Shown here: one piece after another, positions 24,601 to 36,600 of the stretch | Layout of the letters: every line of letters begins with the position of its first letter | Position numbering within the stretch: the first letter of the stretch is position 1 | Origin: Hyalangium gracile | Lineage (GTDB): Bacteria; Myxococcota; Myxococcia; Myxococcales; Myxococcaceae | Assembly (NCBI RefSeq): GCF_020103725.1 | Contig: NZ_JAHXBG010000005.1 | Span: 186,001-250,000, forward strand | Length of the DNA: 64,000 nt | Direction: 5' to 3' | The notes under the pieces: generated by a model | What the model was told of the DNA's origin: nothing | Database searches by the model: none | Seen by the model: the letters and a program-made list of their open reading frames with translations, nothing else | Made by a program: the position numbers and the translations under genes

Positions 24601-27600
24601 CAGAAGGACGAGGCCGCTCTCGCCGCTGGCCAGGTAGATCCGACCGTCCCTCATGGCCACGTCGAGCGAGTCCGGCATGACCTCGATGTCCGGCAGTTCC
24701 GTGGGCGGCAGCATGCCGAGCCGGACCGCGAAGAAGCGGTCCACCAGCTCATCCTCCGGATTCACCATCCAGCTCACGGAGGTGCGCGGCTCACCCGGCT
24801 TGGTCGCGTCGTACGAGACGGTGCGGTAGGACACCGGGATCGTGCCCTGCTGGGTGTAGTAGCCCCCCCGGTAAGTCTTGGTGAACTTGTTGCCGTTGCC
24901 GCTGGCACCAGCCGCCGAGAACACCTGCAGCGGGCTGGACGGATTGGCCACCAGCGCGCGAGGCGCCGTCGCGACCGTCCGCTCCTCACCCAGGAACGGC
25001 AGGCCGTAACCCACCTCGCTCGGAGCGGTGCCTCGCGAGATGCCGTCCGGCGAGACCACGGTCACATCGGCCGCGCCGAACGAGCCCGGCGGAGCCACCG
25101 CCACCAGCTCGTTGAAGGACTTCACCCGCACGTTCGTGGCGGGCAGGCCTCGCACCAGCACGCGCGTGGACCCCAGCGCATCGGCCCACTCGGGAAGGAA
25201 GCCGTCACCGGTGACGGTGATCACGCTGCCGCCGCGCGGGTTGAGGAAGCGCGGCGTGGCGCTGCTGGCGTACAGCGGCGCCACGTACAGGTAGCCACCC
25301 GGCTGGCGCGCGGACAGCCCCGACGGCTGGATGATCTCCACGTCCGCCAGGCCCACCTCTCCTTCAGGCGTCAGCACCGTCAGCCGCGTGGGCGAGAACG
25401 CCAACACCGGCGCAAGCGCTCCACCGATCCGCACCTCCACACCCTGCTCGAAGCGGCTGCCCAGCACCTCGACGATGCTGTCCCCCGCGATGGAGCCCAC
25501 GCGCGGCACCACCTGGGAGATCGTCGGCCGTACGCCCGGAAGCGCCGCTGTCCGGAACGAGAGCGAGAACGGCGCGATGAGCTCGCCCTTGCCATCAAAC
25601 GTCTCGAGCGCTGTGGAGAGCGAGACCGTGAGCTTCTCGCCAGCGGGCAACGGCTGCGAAGGCTCGAAGACGATCGTGCTCGTCGGAGTGCTGGGGCTGC
25701 CCGCCTCCAGGGTCCCCGGCACGGCGACGCCCGCCTCCGTGGTGATGGAGAAGGCCGCCTGGGCCGTCGCCGCGTTGATGATCGTCGACAGGAAGATCGT
25801 GACGTCCGGCAGATCCAGCGGAACCAGCTCGCCCTCGGCCACGTTCGTCCGGATGACGGAGAGCTCCGAAGGATCTCCGAAGTCCAGCGACCAGCCACGC
25901 ACGTTTCCTCGATCCCGCATGCTCAGCAGCCGCCCGTCGCCGAACGCCACCGCGCGCGTCTCCCCCACCTGGGTGCCGGTGACGTGGTACAGCAGCGTCG
26001 GGTTGAGCAGATCGCTCAGGTCCACCACCGCCACGCCTGCCGCACCCGCGGCCACATAGGCCAGCTTCCCGGCCAGGCGCACATCCCAGGCGAAGCCCTT
26101 CACATCCACGGAGGCAATCCGCTCAGGCTGGGGTTCGGACACGTCCACCAGCACCAACCCCTCGGCGCCCGCGGCCACCACGGCCACGTTGTCGAGCAGG
26201 CGGATGCGCTGCGCGGCGATGGCCTCCGGCAACACGCTCGTCTGGGTCGGCGCATGCTCCACCGACCAGACCTGGAGCGCGCCCGAGCCCACGCGGAAGT
26301 CGTTGCCTCGCGTCCCCGTGCCAAGCACGGCGCGAGCGTCCGACACGGCCACGGTCTGCGCCCCCGGACTCACCGCCGCGGCGTGCACCGGGAACGGCTC
26401 CACCGAGACGTCGAAGGAGCGCAGCCCGCTGGCCGCCGCCGCCGCGAGCAGTCGGTGCCCGCGTACATCCACGCCATACACTCCGTTCGAGCCCGCCGGG
26501 ACGGCCTGCACCTGCGGATTGAGCGCCAGGATCCTCTCCGGATGCGCCAGATCCACATTCACCTTCGCCACCGCGCCCGCCGTTGCGTTTCCGTCCTCGT
26601 CCCGCCGGGAGACGAGGCCCACGTACATGGCGCCTTCCTCGCTGGGCGGGAGGGTGATGGAGGTGGCCTCACCCGGCAGCATCAGGCGCGCGATGATCCG
26701 GTCATCGGTGCCGTCCTTGTTCACGTCCACCAGCCGGAGCCGGTCCTCGTCGGAAATGGCGGGACTGCCTTCTATGAAGCGATGGAGACCGGAGAGGCTC
26801 ACCACCTCCAGCGTCGAGCCGCCGACCACGTAGGCCACGTCGCCCCACACCACCGCATCGCGCAGCGCATGCCCCAGCGTCACGGACGAGTCCGAGGGCT
26901 GGTCGAACGTGAAGCCATCCGCCAGCGTGGCCGACAGGCCCGGCTGCGACGGGTAGCTGACCGTCACGTCCACCGTCCCCCGGACTCCGGGAGGAGTAGT
27001 GGCCTGGATGAGCCCCAGCCCGAGCACCCGCGCCTGCAGCGCGTCCTTGTCACCGAACTTCACATTCACGTCGCCGTCGGGCACGAAGCCCGCGCCCGAG
27101 ATGAGCACCGATGTGCCGCCCGTGCTGGGCCCTCGCGACGGAGTCACCTCATCGATGCGGATCGGATCCACATAGAGGTATGCGCCCACGCGGTCGACGC
27201 GCACGCCTCCCTTGCCAATGACTGTAACGGTGGCCGGGCCACCCTGAGCCGACGCCGGAACCCTCACGGTGGCGCTCATGCCACCCAGGCCTGTGGAGAG
27301 CACCTGAGCCGGGACGTTGTTGAAGCGCACCTCCATCATGCCGTCCAGGAAGCCGGTTCCCTCCAGGACGATGTCATTGCCACCCGCCGAGGGCCCCTGA
27401 CTCGGGAGCAGCCGGGAGAGGGTCACGGGGACCGACATGGCGTCGGTGGCCGTGGTGAACTCCGCCAGGAAGGCCCCCTGCATGGACACCGAATCCGCCT
27501 CGGCGCGCAGCCCCTGGATTCGAACCTGGTAGGCCGTGTTCGGGGTCAGCGCCCCCGTCGGCGTGAGCGTGAGCTTGTAGGAGGTGGGGGTCGGACACTC

Positions 27601-30600
27601 GGTCGTGCACGCGGCGAACGACCAGGTGTAGGGCACCTCCACGCCCACCGCGCTGCCGTTCAGCGGCACCAGCTTCACGTTGGCAGCCTTGATGTCTTCG
27701 GTCTTGATGGCCCTGCTCAAGAAGATCTGGATGGGCTGGCCCACCAGGACTCCCTCGGCCCCATCCGCGGGGACACTGGCCGTCACCACCGGGAAGGGCA
27801 GCCCCACCACGGAGAGGGCGTGTCTCACCACGGGCCCGTTCGCCTGCGACACGGTCTCCTTGATGGCCGCCACCACCACATCCCCGCCCACGGCCACATC
27901 GGACAGCCGGGTGGCCGGGTACAGGTCCACGGCATCCACGGAGAGCGGCCGAGCCGGATCCGAGTTGACCAGCACCTGCACCAGCGCCGAGCTCGTATAG
28001 CCCGCCACCGCGCCGAGCTGCGGCGCCGCGGCCCCGACCGAGAACTTCATTCCATTCACCAGCGGAGTCACCGCCGCCGGCAGGTGGGGACGCGTCGCGG
28101 GCGAGATCGACAGCGTGCGCAGGGCGTTGTTGGACACCGACAAGCCCCGGCGGGCATACAGCGCCACATCCTCCGCGCTCGAGGCGAGCTCACCCACCAC
28201 CCGCAGATCCGGCAACGCCAGGTCGACCACCAGCAGCCTGCGCTCGAGCCCCAGCTCCGCCAGGAGCACCGCGTAGCGGCCAGACACCTGCACATCGAGG
28301 ATGGAGGGCTGCTTCTCCACTCCATTGAAACGGAAGTCCTTTACCGCGCCGAGCAGCATCGGGCGATCCGGATCCTGCAGCGAGAAGCGCACCACGCCGC
28401 CCTGCCCCGCCGCCATCAGCGCCAGGTCTCCCGCCACCGCCAGGCCCTTGGCCTGCCCCACACCGGGCACCGTCGCGACGATGGCGGGCTGGGCCGGGAC
28501 CGTGTTGATGACCATCAGCGACGGCACGCCCTCGCCCAGCATGTCGATGAACGGCAGGTCCGGGCCGTTCACCGCCACATAGGCCCGCGTCCCCTGGAGC
28601 ACGAGGGCCACGGGATTGTACGGAGGCGGCAGATCCACGCCGCCCACCACATGGGCCTGCGTCGGGTCGCTCACGTCCACCTTGGACAGCGCGCCGCGTG
28701 TGCTCCTCGTCTCGAGCTCGGTGATGTCCCTCGCGGACGTCGCCACCACCGCTGGCGACAGCACCCACGCCTTGTCACCCGAGAGTGCCACCTTCACGGG
28801 CAGCATCATGGGCAGCCGCTGGAGAGGACGGTCCGGGCCATCCACCGACGGCACGTGGCGGGTCACCACGGACGAGACCGACAGATCCGAGTACAGGTAC
28901 GCCCCCGGCGCCACCACGCGCCGCTCGTCCGGGTTCTGCACGGCGATGTCCACGGGCCCCAGGGTGCCCTCGGGCATCGTCACCTGGAGCCGGCCCGGAG
29001 ACAGCACTCGCACCTGATTCGCGGCCAGCTCCTGGGTGCCTACCGTCACCTTGGCGCCGCGCTGGAAGCCTCCGCCGAGCAGCTCCACCGTGTTGCCGCC
29101 CGCGACCGGGCCGGTGGCCGGCACCACGAAGTTCAGCTCCAGCACCTTCAGGAACAGGAAGCCGCCGTACAGCGTGCCGTCGAGGCCATCCGGGTTGACC
29201 ACCGTGACCGTGGCGGCACCCTCGACCTGCGCAGGAGTGCGCGTCTGGAGGGTCAGCCCATCGGTGGCAACGGTCACTCCACCCACCGCCTCCTTGTCGG
29301 AGAAGTAGACCCGCGCGCCCGTCTTGAAGCCGGATCCGGACACCGTCACCAGGGTTCCGCCATCCAGCGGACCCGAGGAAGGGCTCACGCTGGACACGAC
29401 CGGCGGCTTCGCGTTCACCCGGCGCGTGCTGAACCGGGAGACGAAGGGCTCGTCCAGCTCGTTGCCGGTGGTGGCGGAGGCCAGCGTGGACTCCACCCTG
29501 AGGAAGTAGTCGGTCGCGACCGCCAGCGGGCCGGTCGGCGTGACGCGAAGGATGCGGCCGTCGATCGTCACATTGACGGCGACCGGAGGCCCGATCACCG
29601 GGTCCCCCGAGCGCAGCACCACCGCCCCGGGCAGGCTGGCCGCCGACGGCGCTTCGGACAGCTCCACCTCGATGCGCAGGCGATCAGCCACGTCCGGCTC
29701 CGCGGGATCGACAGGCACCTGGCGAGCGCCATCCACCGGATTCACGGACGCGACCACGAACTGCTGCAGCGCGTAGTGGGCCAGCTGGTTGCCGACCATC
29801 GTCACCGCGCCGCCCACCGAGGGCACCACGTCCGCCCCACCCCTGCGCACCGCCGACTCCGAGAGGTACGGCAGGTTGGCGCGGACCAGCGTGAGCGCCT
29901 TGCCATCCGGGTCGATGCGGGACACGGACATCATGCCCTTCACGCCCTGGTTGTCCGCATTGACGAGCTGGGCGGTCGCCAGCGCCAGGTTGCCCGAGAC
30001 GCCCACCGAGCCCAGCCCCGTCCTGGCCAGCAGATCCTGCCGGGCGGGCGCATGCGACAGCAGCGACACCAGCCGGGGCTCCTCGGGCCGCGACAGATCC
30101 ACCACCGCGAGCTCCGCTCCAGACTCGCTGCACGCCACGAGGGCTCGCTGCCCCACCGCCGAGACGGCGTTGGCCCCGCCAGGAAGCGCCACGAAGCCCA
30201 GCAGCTTCAGCTGAGGATGCGTCAGGTCGCGCACCTGCAAGCCGGCCGGGCCCGCCGCCACGAGCAGCAGGTCTCCCGAGATGAAGACGTCCCGCGCATC
30301 ATCCACGGCCACGGTCAGCACGCGCTGCGGCGCCGTCGGGGCGCCAAAGTCCACCACCACCACTCCCGCGGAGCCGTTGGCCACGAACGCCACGCGATCC
30401 TTCGCGGCCACGCCCAGCACGTCATTGCCGGGCACGTCCACGCTGCCGAGCCGCATGCGCGTCTCGACGTCCACCACGGAGAGCATCGGGGGCGCGTACG
30501 TCCCACCGCTCTGGCCGCGGGACGCCGTCGCCACCAGGGCGTACGGACCGGAGATGGTGGTGGCGCCAGGGGGCCCATCGAGCGGCACCAGGCCCAGCCC

Positions 30601-33600
30601 GAGGATCGGGTTGTTCCCCTCGGCCACCTGGGCAAAAGCGAGCGCGCTGCCGGTCGAGGAGGTCTGCTCATCGAGGCCCGAGCCTCCCACCACCACGCGG
30701 CCATTGGAGCCCGAGGCCACGGGCCCCAGCACGGCCGACCCCGCGAACGGGGTGAGGGTGGCCCTGGGGCGCAGGCCGATCTCCACGTCGACCATCCCCG
30801 ACTCCGTCCGGTTGTCGGACGCATCCACCGCCGCGGAGTAGAGGCGGATCTTCTGCCCCGCCAGGCCGCCGGGTACGAGCCAGGGCTCGGGGCTGTCATA
30901 CAGGTACCGGCCGGAGGCGTTGGGAGGTCCGGCCCGAGGAGCCGAGGTGCTCCCCAGCTTCTCGCCGGCCACCCAGAACTCGACGCTCTTCATCGAGGAG
31001 TTGTCCCGCGCCGCGGCGGTCAGGACGAGCTGCGCACCCTCCGTGACGACGTCGGCCTGCGGTGGATTCACCTGCTCCACCTCGGGTGCCACCGTGTCGC
31101 GGACGGTGCCCACCACCACCTCCGCGGAAGACTTCTCGTGGCCCGCCGTATCGACCGCCACGGCCTTCAGCGTCAGGGTCCGGTTGCCACTGGCCACGGG
31201 CGCGACGAAGGTGCCGACGTACACATTGGGCTTGCCCGGAATGCCCGCTGGCTGGTTGGCCACGCCCACACGCTTGCCGTCCACCAGGAAGATGACCTGG
31301 CGGATGCCGCCATCCGGATCGGTGGCCTCCGCTTGAATACGAACCGTCTGCCCGGCGAAGACGCTCGAGCCGGAGGCAGGCGCCTGGATCGCCACCGCCG
31401 GCTCCTGGTCCTTCACCACCAGTATCTGCCGGGGCTCGGACCAGGCCTCGTGGCCAGCGAGGTCCACGGCCTTCAGGCGTGCCGTCAGCGGCACCGGCGG
31501 CTCGCTCGCCGACGGTGCCACGAAGTGGAAGTCATAGGGCAGCACATAGCGGCGGCCCACCTCGGGCAGTGACGCGCCCTGCCCCACGTGCAGCGAGACG
31601 TGGGCAATGCCCACCGTGTCCTCGGCCTTCGCCTGGAAGGTGTGCGTGAGCCCCTCCACCATCTGGACCGGCGCCTTCTCCCAGCTCACCTGGGGCGGAT
31701 GGTCCTCCTGCACCGTGACGGTGACGGGGACCGCCAGCTTCTTCAGCGCGGAGGTGTCGGTGGCCTCGGCGTTGAACGTGAGCTGGGTCCCCACCTCGGC
31801 ATCCGCGGGTACCCGATAGGTGAAGCGGTAGGGAGGCGCGGGCATGGTCGCCAGCGGCTGCGTCCTTCCCGCCAGGGAGAACACCACGCTCACCACGCCC
31901 ACGTTGTCATCCGCGAGCGCCTCGATCTCCAGGGTCTGTCCTCGGATGATCCCCGAGCCATTCCTCGGAGAGAGGAAGCTCACCGTGGGCTGCTGCGTAT
32001 CGGCCACCACCGGAATCGTCAGCAGGGGGGCGACGGACTTCTGCTGATTCGAGTCGACCGCTTCGGCGCGGAAGGTGAGCGTCCGGCCCGCCGAGCCGTA
32101 GGGCAGCGGCACGCGGAAGGAGTACGGCCGGGTGGTGCCCGTGAAGCGCAGCGGCCCGTTTACCCCGCCCTCGACGAGCACCTCCACCGAGGAGATGCTC
32201 ACGTCGTCCTGCGCGGCCACCACGAGGCCGAAGTCACGCCCCTCCGTCAGCGTGGGACCGCGAGGCTGGGCAATCGCCACGGTGGGAGGAGTGTCCTCCA
32301 CCACCTGCAGCGTCACCAACTGGCTGTTCCCGACGTGCCCTTCTTCTTGGATGTAGGAGTCCCTCCCCACGGCCTTCAGCGTCATCGATGAGGCACCCGA
32401 CGGCACGGGCACCCGGAAGACGAAGGGCGGCCGCTCCAGCCTGAGCGTCTGCACGACCGAGCCCGCGGTGGCGGTGAGCACCACCGAGTCCATGCCCACG
32501 TCATCGGTGGCGGACACCTGCACCGTCACGGTGCTGCCCTCCACGACGGACTGGCCGTTGCGCGGGGAGACGATGGACACCTGGGGTCTGGTGTCGCACG
32601 TCACGTGGAGGAGCTGGGTGGACCGCAGCTCATCCGGGACCGCGTTGTCGTTCACGTCCCAGGCTCGGGCCTGGACGAAGTGCTCCACGTACCCACTGGT
32701 GGGACACCCCCCCTGCATGAGCGGCGCCACCAGCTCGTGGCGCACCAGCGGTGCGTAGACGCCGAACGAGGCCCCCGGGTTGGCGTTCACCGGCGGGAAG
32801 CCGCCCGCCGAGTGCACCGGCACGAGCGTCGCCGGCGTGGGGCCCGCGAGGATCTGTACGTTCCTGACGAAGACATCGTCGTGCGCCAGCACCTCCACCA
32901 CGAAGGGAGTCCCCTCCACCACGGTCTGCGCGAAGCCGGGCCGCAGCACCTGGGCCACCGGGGGAGTGGTGTCCTCGACCACCACGACCGCCCGCTCGTC
33001 CGTGGACTGATGGCCTTCCACGTCCGTGGCCAGCACCCGGACGTTGAGCGTGACCGGGGACTGGTTCGGCCCCATCGCCACCATGCCCGGTGGCAGGCTC
33101 ACCATCCCGCCATAGCTCTTGAGCCGCGTCACATCGTGGAACGTCGGATCCTCGATCTGCTGGGCCGCCGCCTGGAGGTCCTCGTCCGCGGCGATGGGCA
33201 GCCCATCGGACCCGAGCCGATCAGAGAGCACCTCGATCCGCCGGGCCTGGGGCTCCATCACCTTCAGCGCCGGCTGGCCGTTGATGAAGAACTCCAGCTG
33301 CTTCACCTGGGTGTCGTCCCCGGCGACGGCCTGGAGGAAGAACTGGATGCTGCCCTCGGTGATGGTGGCGCCATCGGCCGTGGGCACGGCGATGGCCACC
33401 GCGGGCGCGCTGGGCCGGCGCCCCTCCACCACCAGCCGCGTCGTGCTCGTCTTGCCGTGCGAGTCGCTGGCGGTGATGGTCAGCACGGACGGCGCTCCAT
33501 CTCGGCTGACGGGCGGAGTGAACTTCAGGTGGGCCGAGACGCTCGCCGAGGCGGGCGGCGGCGAGTTCGGAGGGGGATAGACGATCAGATCGCCCAACCT

Positions 33601-36600
33601 GGCCTCGATGGAGGCCACCCTCACGTCATCCTTCACCTCGAAGTCCAGCCGCGCCTCGGTGCCCTGGAGCAGCCGGACGAAGCCACTCTCCAGCTCGGCC
33701 TCGGAGATGCGCTCCACGGTCGATTCGAGCTTCACCAGACGCACGGTGGGCGCCCCATCCGGACGCACATCCACGAAGACGGGGTTGGACAGGGAGGCGT
33801 TGCCCGCCCTGTCCCGCGCCAACACCGACAGCGACACGGGCGCGCCGTTGGAGGGAGTCCGCAGCACCACCTTGCGCTGCTCCGTGGTGCCGGGCCGCAC
33901 GAACGTCTCACGCGGCGAGCCATCCACGAGCAGCTCCGCCGACTCCACCTCGACGTTGTCCTGGAAGGACAGCGTCACCGGCACCTCCGCATCCGCCACC
34001 ACCGAGCTGCCGTTGAGCGGCTGCTTCACCGCCGCCACGGGGGGCTGGGTGTCCGCGCGCACGCCGACCTGGATCGACGCGACCGAGCGCTGGGCCTCAC
34101 CCGTGCTGACGGTCTCGCGCGCGAAGGCGCTCAGCTCCGCCGCCCGGGGCGCCCAGCCCATGGGGGGCCGCAGGTCCACCTGAGCGCGCAGCGGACGTCC
34201 GGGCGACGAGTGCTGGGTGTCCAGCCGGGCCACCGTGAGCCACTCACCCGCCGCCCTGGCACGCACCTGCACGCCGGACGTGTCGTACACGATCCCCGTG
34301 CGCGAGACGGCCAGCGCCCCCGTCGAGGACTCGGGCAGCAGCTCCACGTCGATCTCGTCCACCACCATGTAGGCGGCTGGGAACGACAGCTCCAGCGTGT
34401 CGTGTGAGCCGCCGATCAGCTCCTCGCGGCGCCCGCCAGGGTTGTCCGCCAGGAAGGCCACCACATCCGGGTGGTTCTCGCGCTCCGCGTTGATGCGATA
34501 GCGATACGTGATGCGCGCCTTCGCGCTCTGGCTGGACGGCAAGCCGCCCACCTCGAGCGTCACATGGCCGGGCTGACCGCCCAGCTCATTGGAGGTGTGG
34601 GGAAGCACCTTGAGGGCCCCCTGCTGCACCTCCACCTGGAACGCCTGCGCCGCGCCAAAGCTCCACAGCACGGACGAGGCCGGGCTACCCGCCGCTGCGT
34701 CCGGCGCAGCCACTCCGAAGGCGTCCGGACTTCCCTCGGCCAGGCTGACAGCCCGGGTCGTCAGCGCGATCAGGCCGGAGGCGATCCTCACGTCGTCCTT
34801 CAGCTCGGCCTGGACGGGCTCGCGCCGCTCCTCGGTGAGCGAGGCGCCCGCGGAGGGACGCAGCAGGCTCACCACGGGTTGGGCGTCCGGCACCAGCTGC
34901 CGGGTCAGGCTCGTCTCGGTGATCTTGTTCGTGGAGTCCACCGCCTTGGCGGTGAAGGAGAGGCTCCGAGAGCCGCTGGGGAGTGACGGGAGCGGGATGG
35001 TGAGCTTCTGGCTGAAGGCCTTGCCCGGCGTGAAGGTCAACGTCTGCTCCACGCCATCCACCTTGACGTTCAGGGAGCTCACCTGCGTGTCATCGCTGGC
35101 GGAGACGGTGAGCTCCACCGTGGAGCCCGCGACGCACGTGAGCGCGTCCGGCGTGCCCGACAGCGACAGGGAGACGTGAGGCGGGGTGCGATCCACCGCC
35201 GGCATCACCTTGATGGTCACCACATGGGTGTCGAAGTAGTTGCCAGCGGGATCGTAGGCCCGCGCCATCAGCTTGTACTGCCTGTCCAGCGTGAACCCCT
35301 GCAGGCTCACGGTCCCGGCGAAGGTACCAACGTACTCACGACCGGTGACGAGGGTGTCCGAGCCATCGGCATCCGGCGTGCTGATCTCCTCGAAGCGCTC
35401 GGAGCTGACGCGAAGGGGATCCTCGCCATTCGGCCGGTAGTCTTCATAGCCCGTGTCGGGATTCAGCGCGCTGCGCAGCAACGCGACGCGCGTCACGCGC
35501 ACGTCGTCGCGCACATCCACGCGGAAGCCCAGCGATCCCCCCTGCGCCACCTCCATCACTTCCGAGCTGCGCGGCGGCGTCACCATCACGGCCGAGGGCT
35601 GCTGGGTGTCGGGCGCCACGCTCAGGCGCACCTCGCGCACCGTCTCGTTGCCTCCCGTATCGCGCACGGCGACGCCGACCTTGTCCTCCTGCCCCAGGTG
35701 GACGATGGGCGCGCGAACCACGACCCACTGCGCCGAAGTCACGTCCTTCACGGTGGCGGGCGGCCACTGGCCCTGAAGCGCTCCTCCGGACCTCCCCACC
35801 CACCCCACCACCCCGTCGTCATCTCCCATGGAGACCGACAGGCGCACATCCTCGCCCTCCTTATAAGGACTGCCCGGCGGAGGAGAGAGCAGCGTGACGG
35901 TGGGCGGCAGATCCGGCACCGCGAGCACCCTCTGTGTCCGCTCCGTCGTCAGTCCGGAGGTGTCCTCGACCACGGCGCGCAGCTCCGGCTCGGGAACACC
36001 CGACGGCACCACGGCCCGGAAGCGATAGATCTTGTAGAGCCCGTCCCCCGTGGCTCCCCCCACCTGCTCGGCGGGCGTGCCATTCATGAACAGCTCGACC
36101 GAGTCGACCGCCACGTCGTCCGACGCGGCGACGTCCACCATGATCGTGCGGCCCACGAAGACGCGAGCGCCCGCACCGGGAGAGCGGAAGGCGACGAGTG
36201 GCGGCTTCTCGTCCGCGTGAATCGCCAGGGGCACGGTCCACTCGGCCGTCTTTCCACCGCTGTCGGTGGCCACCGCCTTGAGCATGGCCGTCCGTGGAGT
36301 GCAGGGGCTGGAGAAGTCCTCGCAGGAGAGGAGATGCTCGAAGCGGAATGGCGGCACGGTGCGCGAGCCCTTGCTCTGGCCATCCAGGAAGATCTCCACC
36401 TTGGTCACAGCCACGTCGTCACGGGCATCGACGAGCACCTCCAGCTTCGTGCCGATCGTCGCGACCGTGTTCGCCTGGGGACGCTTGATCTCCCCGGTGG
36501 GGGCCACATCCGCGACGGCCTTGATGCGCACCTCGGGCGAGAACCCCACGTTGTCGGAGCTGTCATAGGCCCGAGCGCGAATGCGGTGCTCCGCCCCGCT

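Noticed and set aside
23119-31572. A 2,817-codon plus-strand open frame opposite the giant gene
   Set aside because: Low-complexity Arg/His-rich translation with no domains, created by codon bias of the minus-strand gene; the minus strand has signal peptide, ribosome site and recognisable domains.
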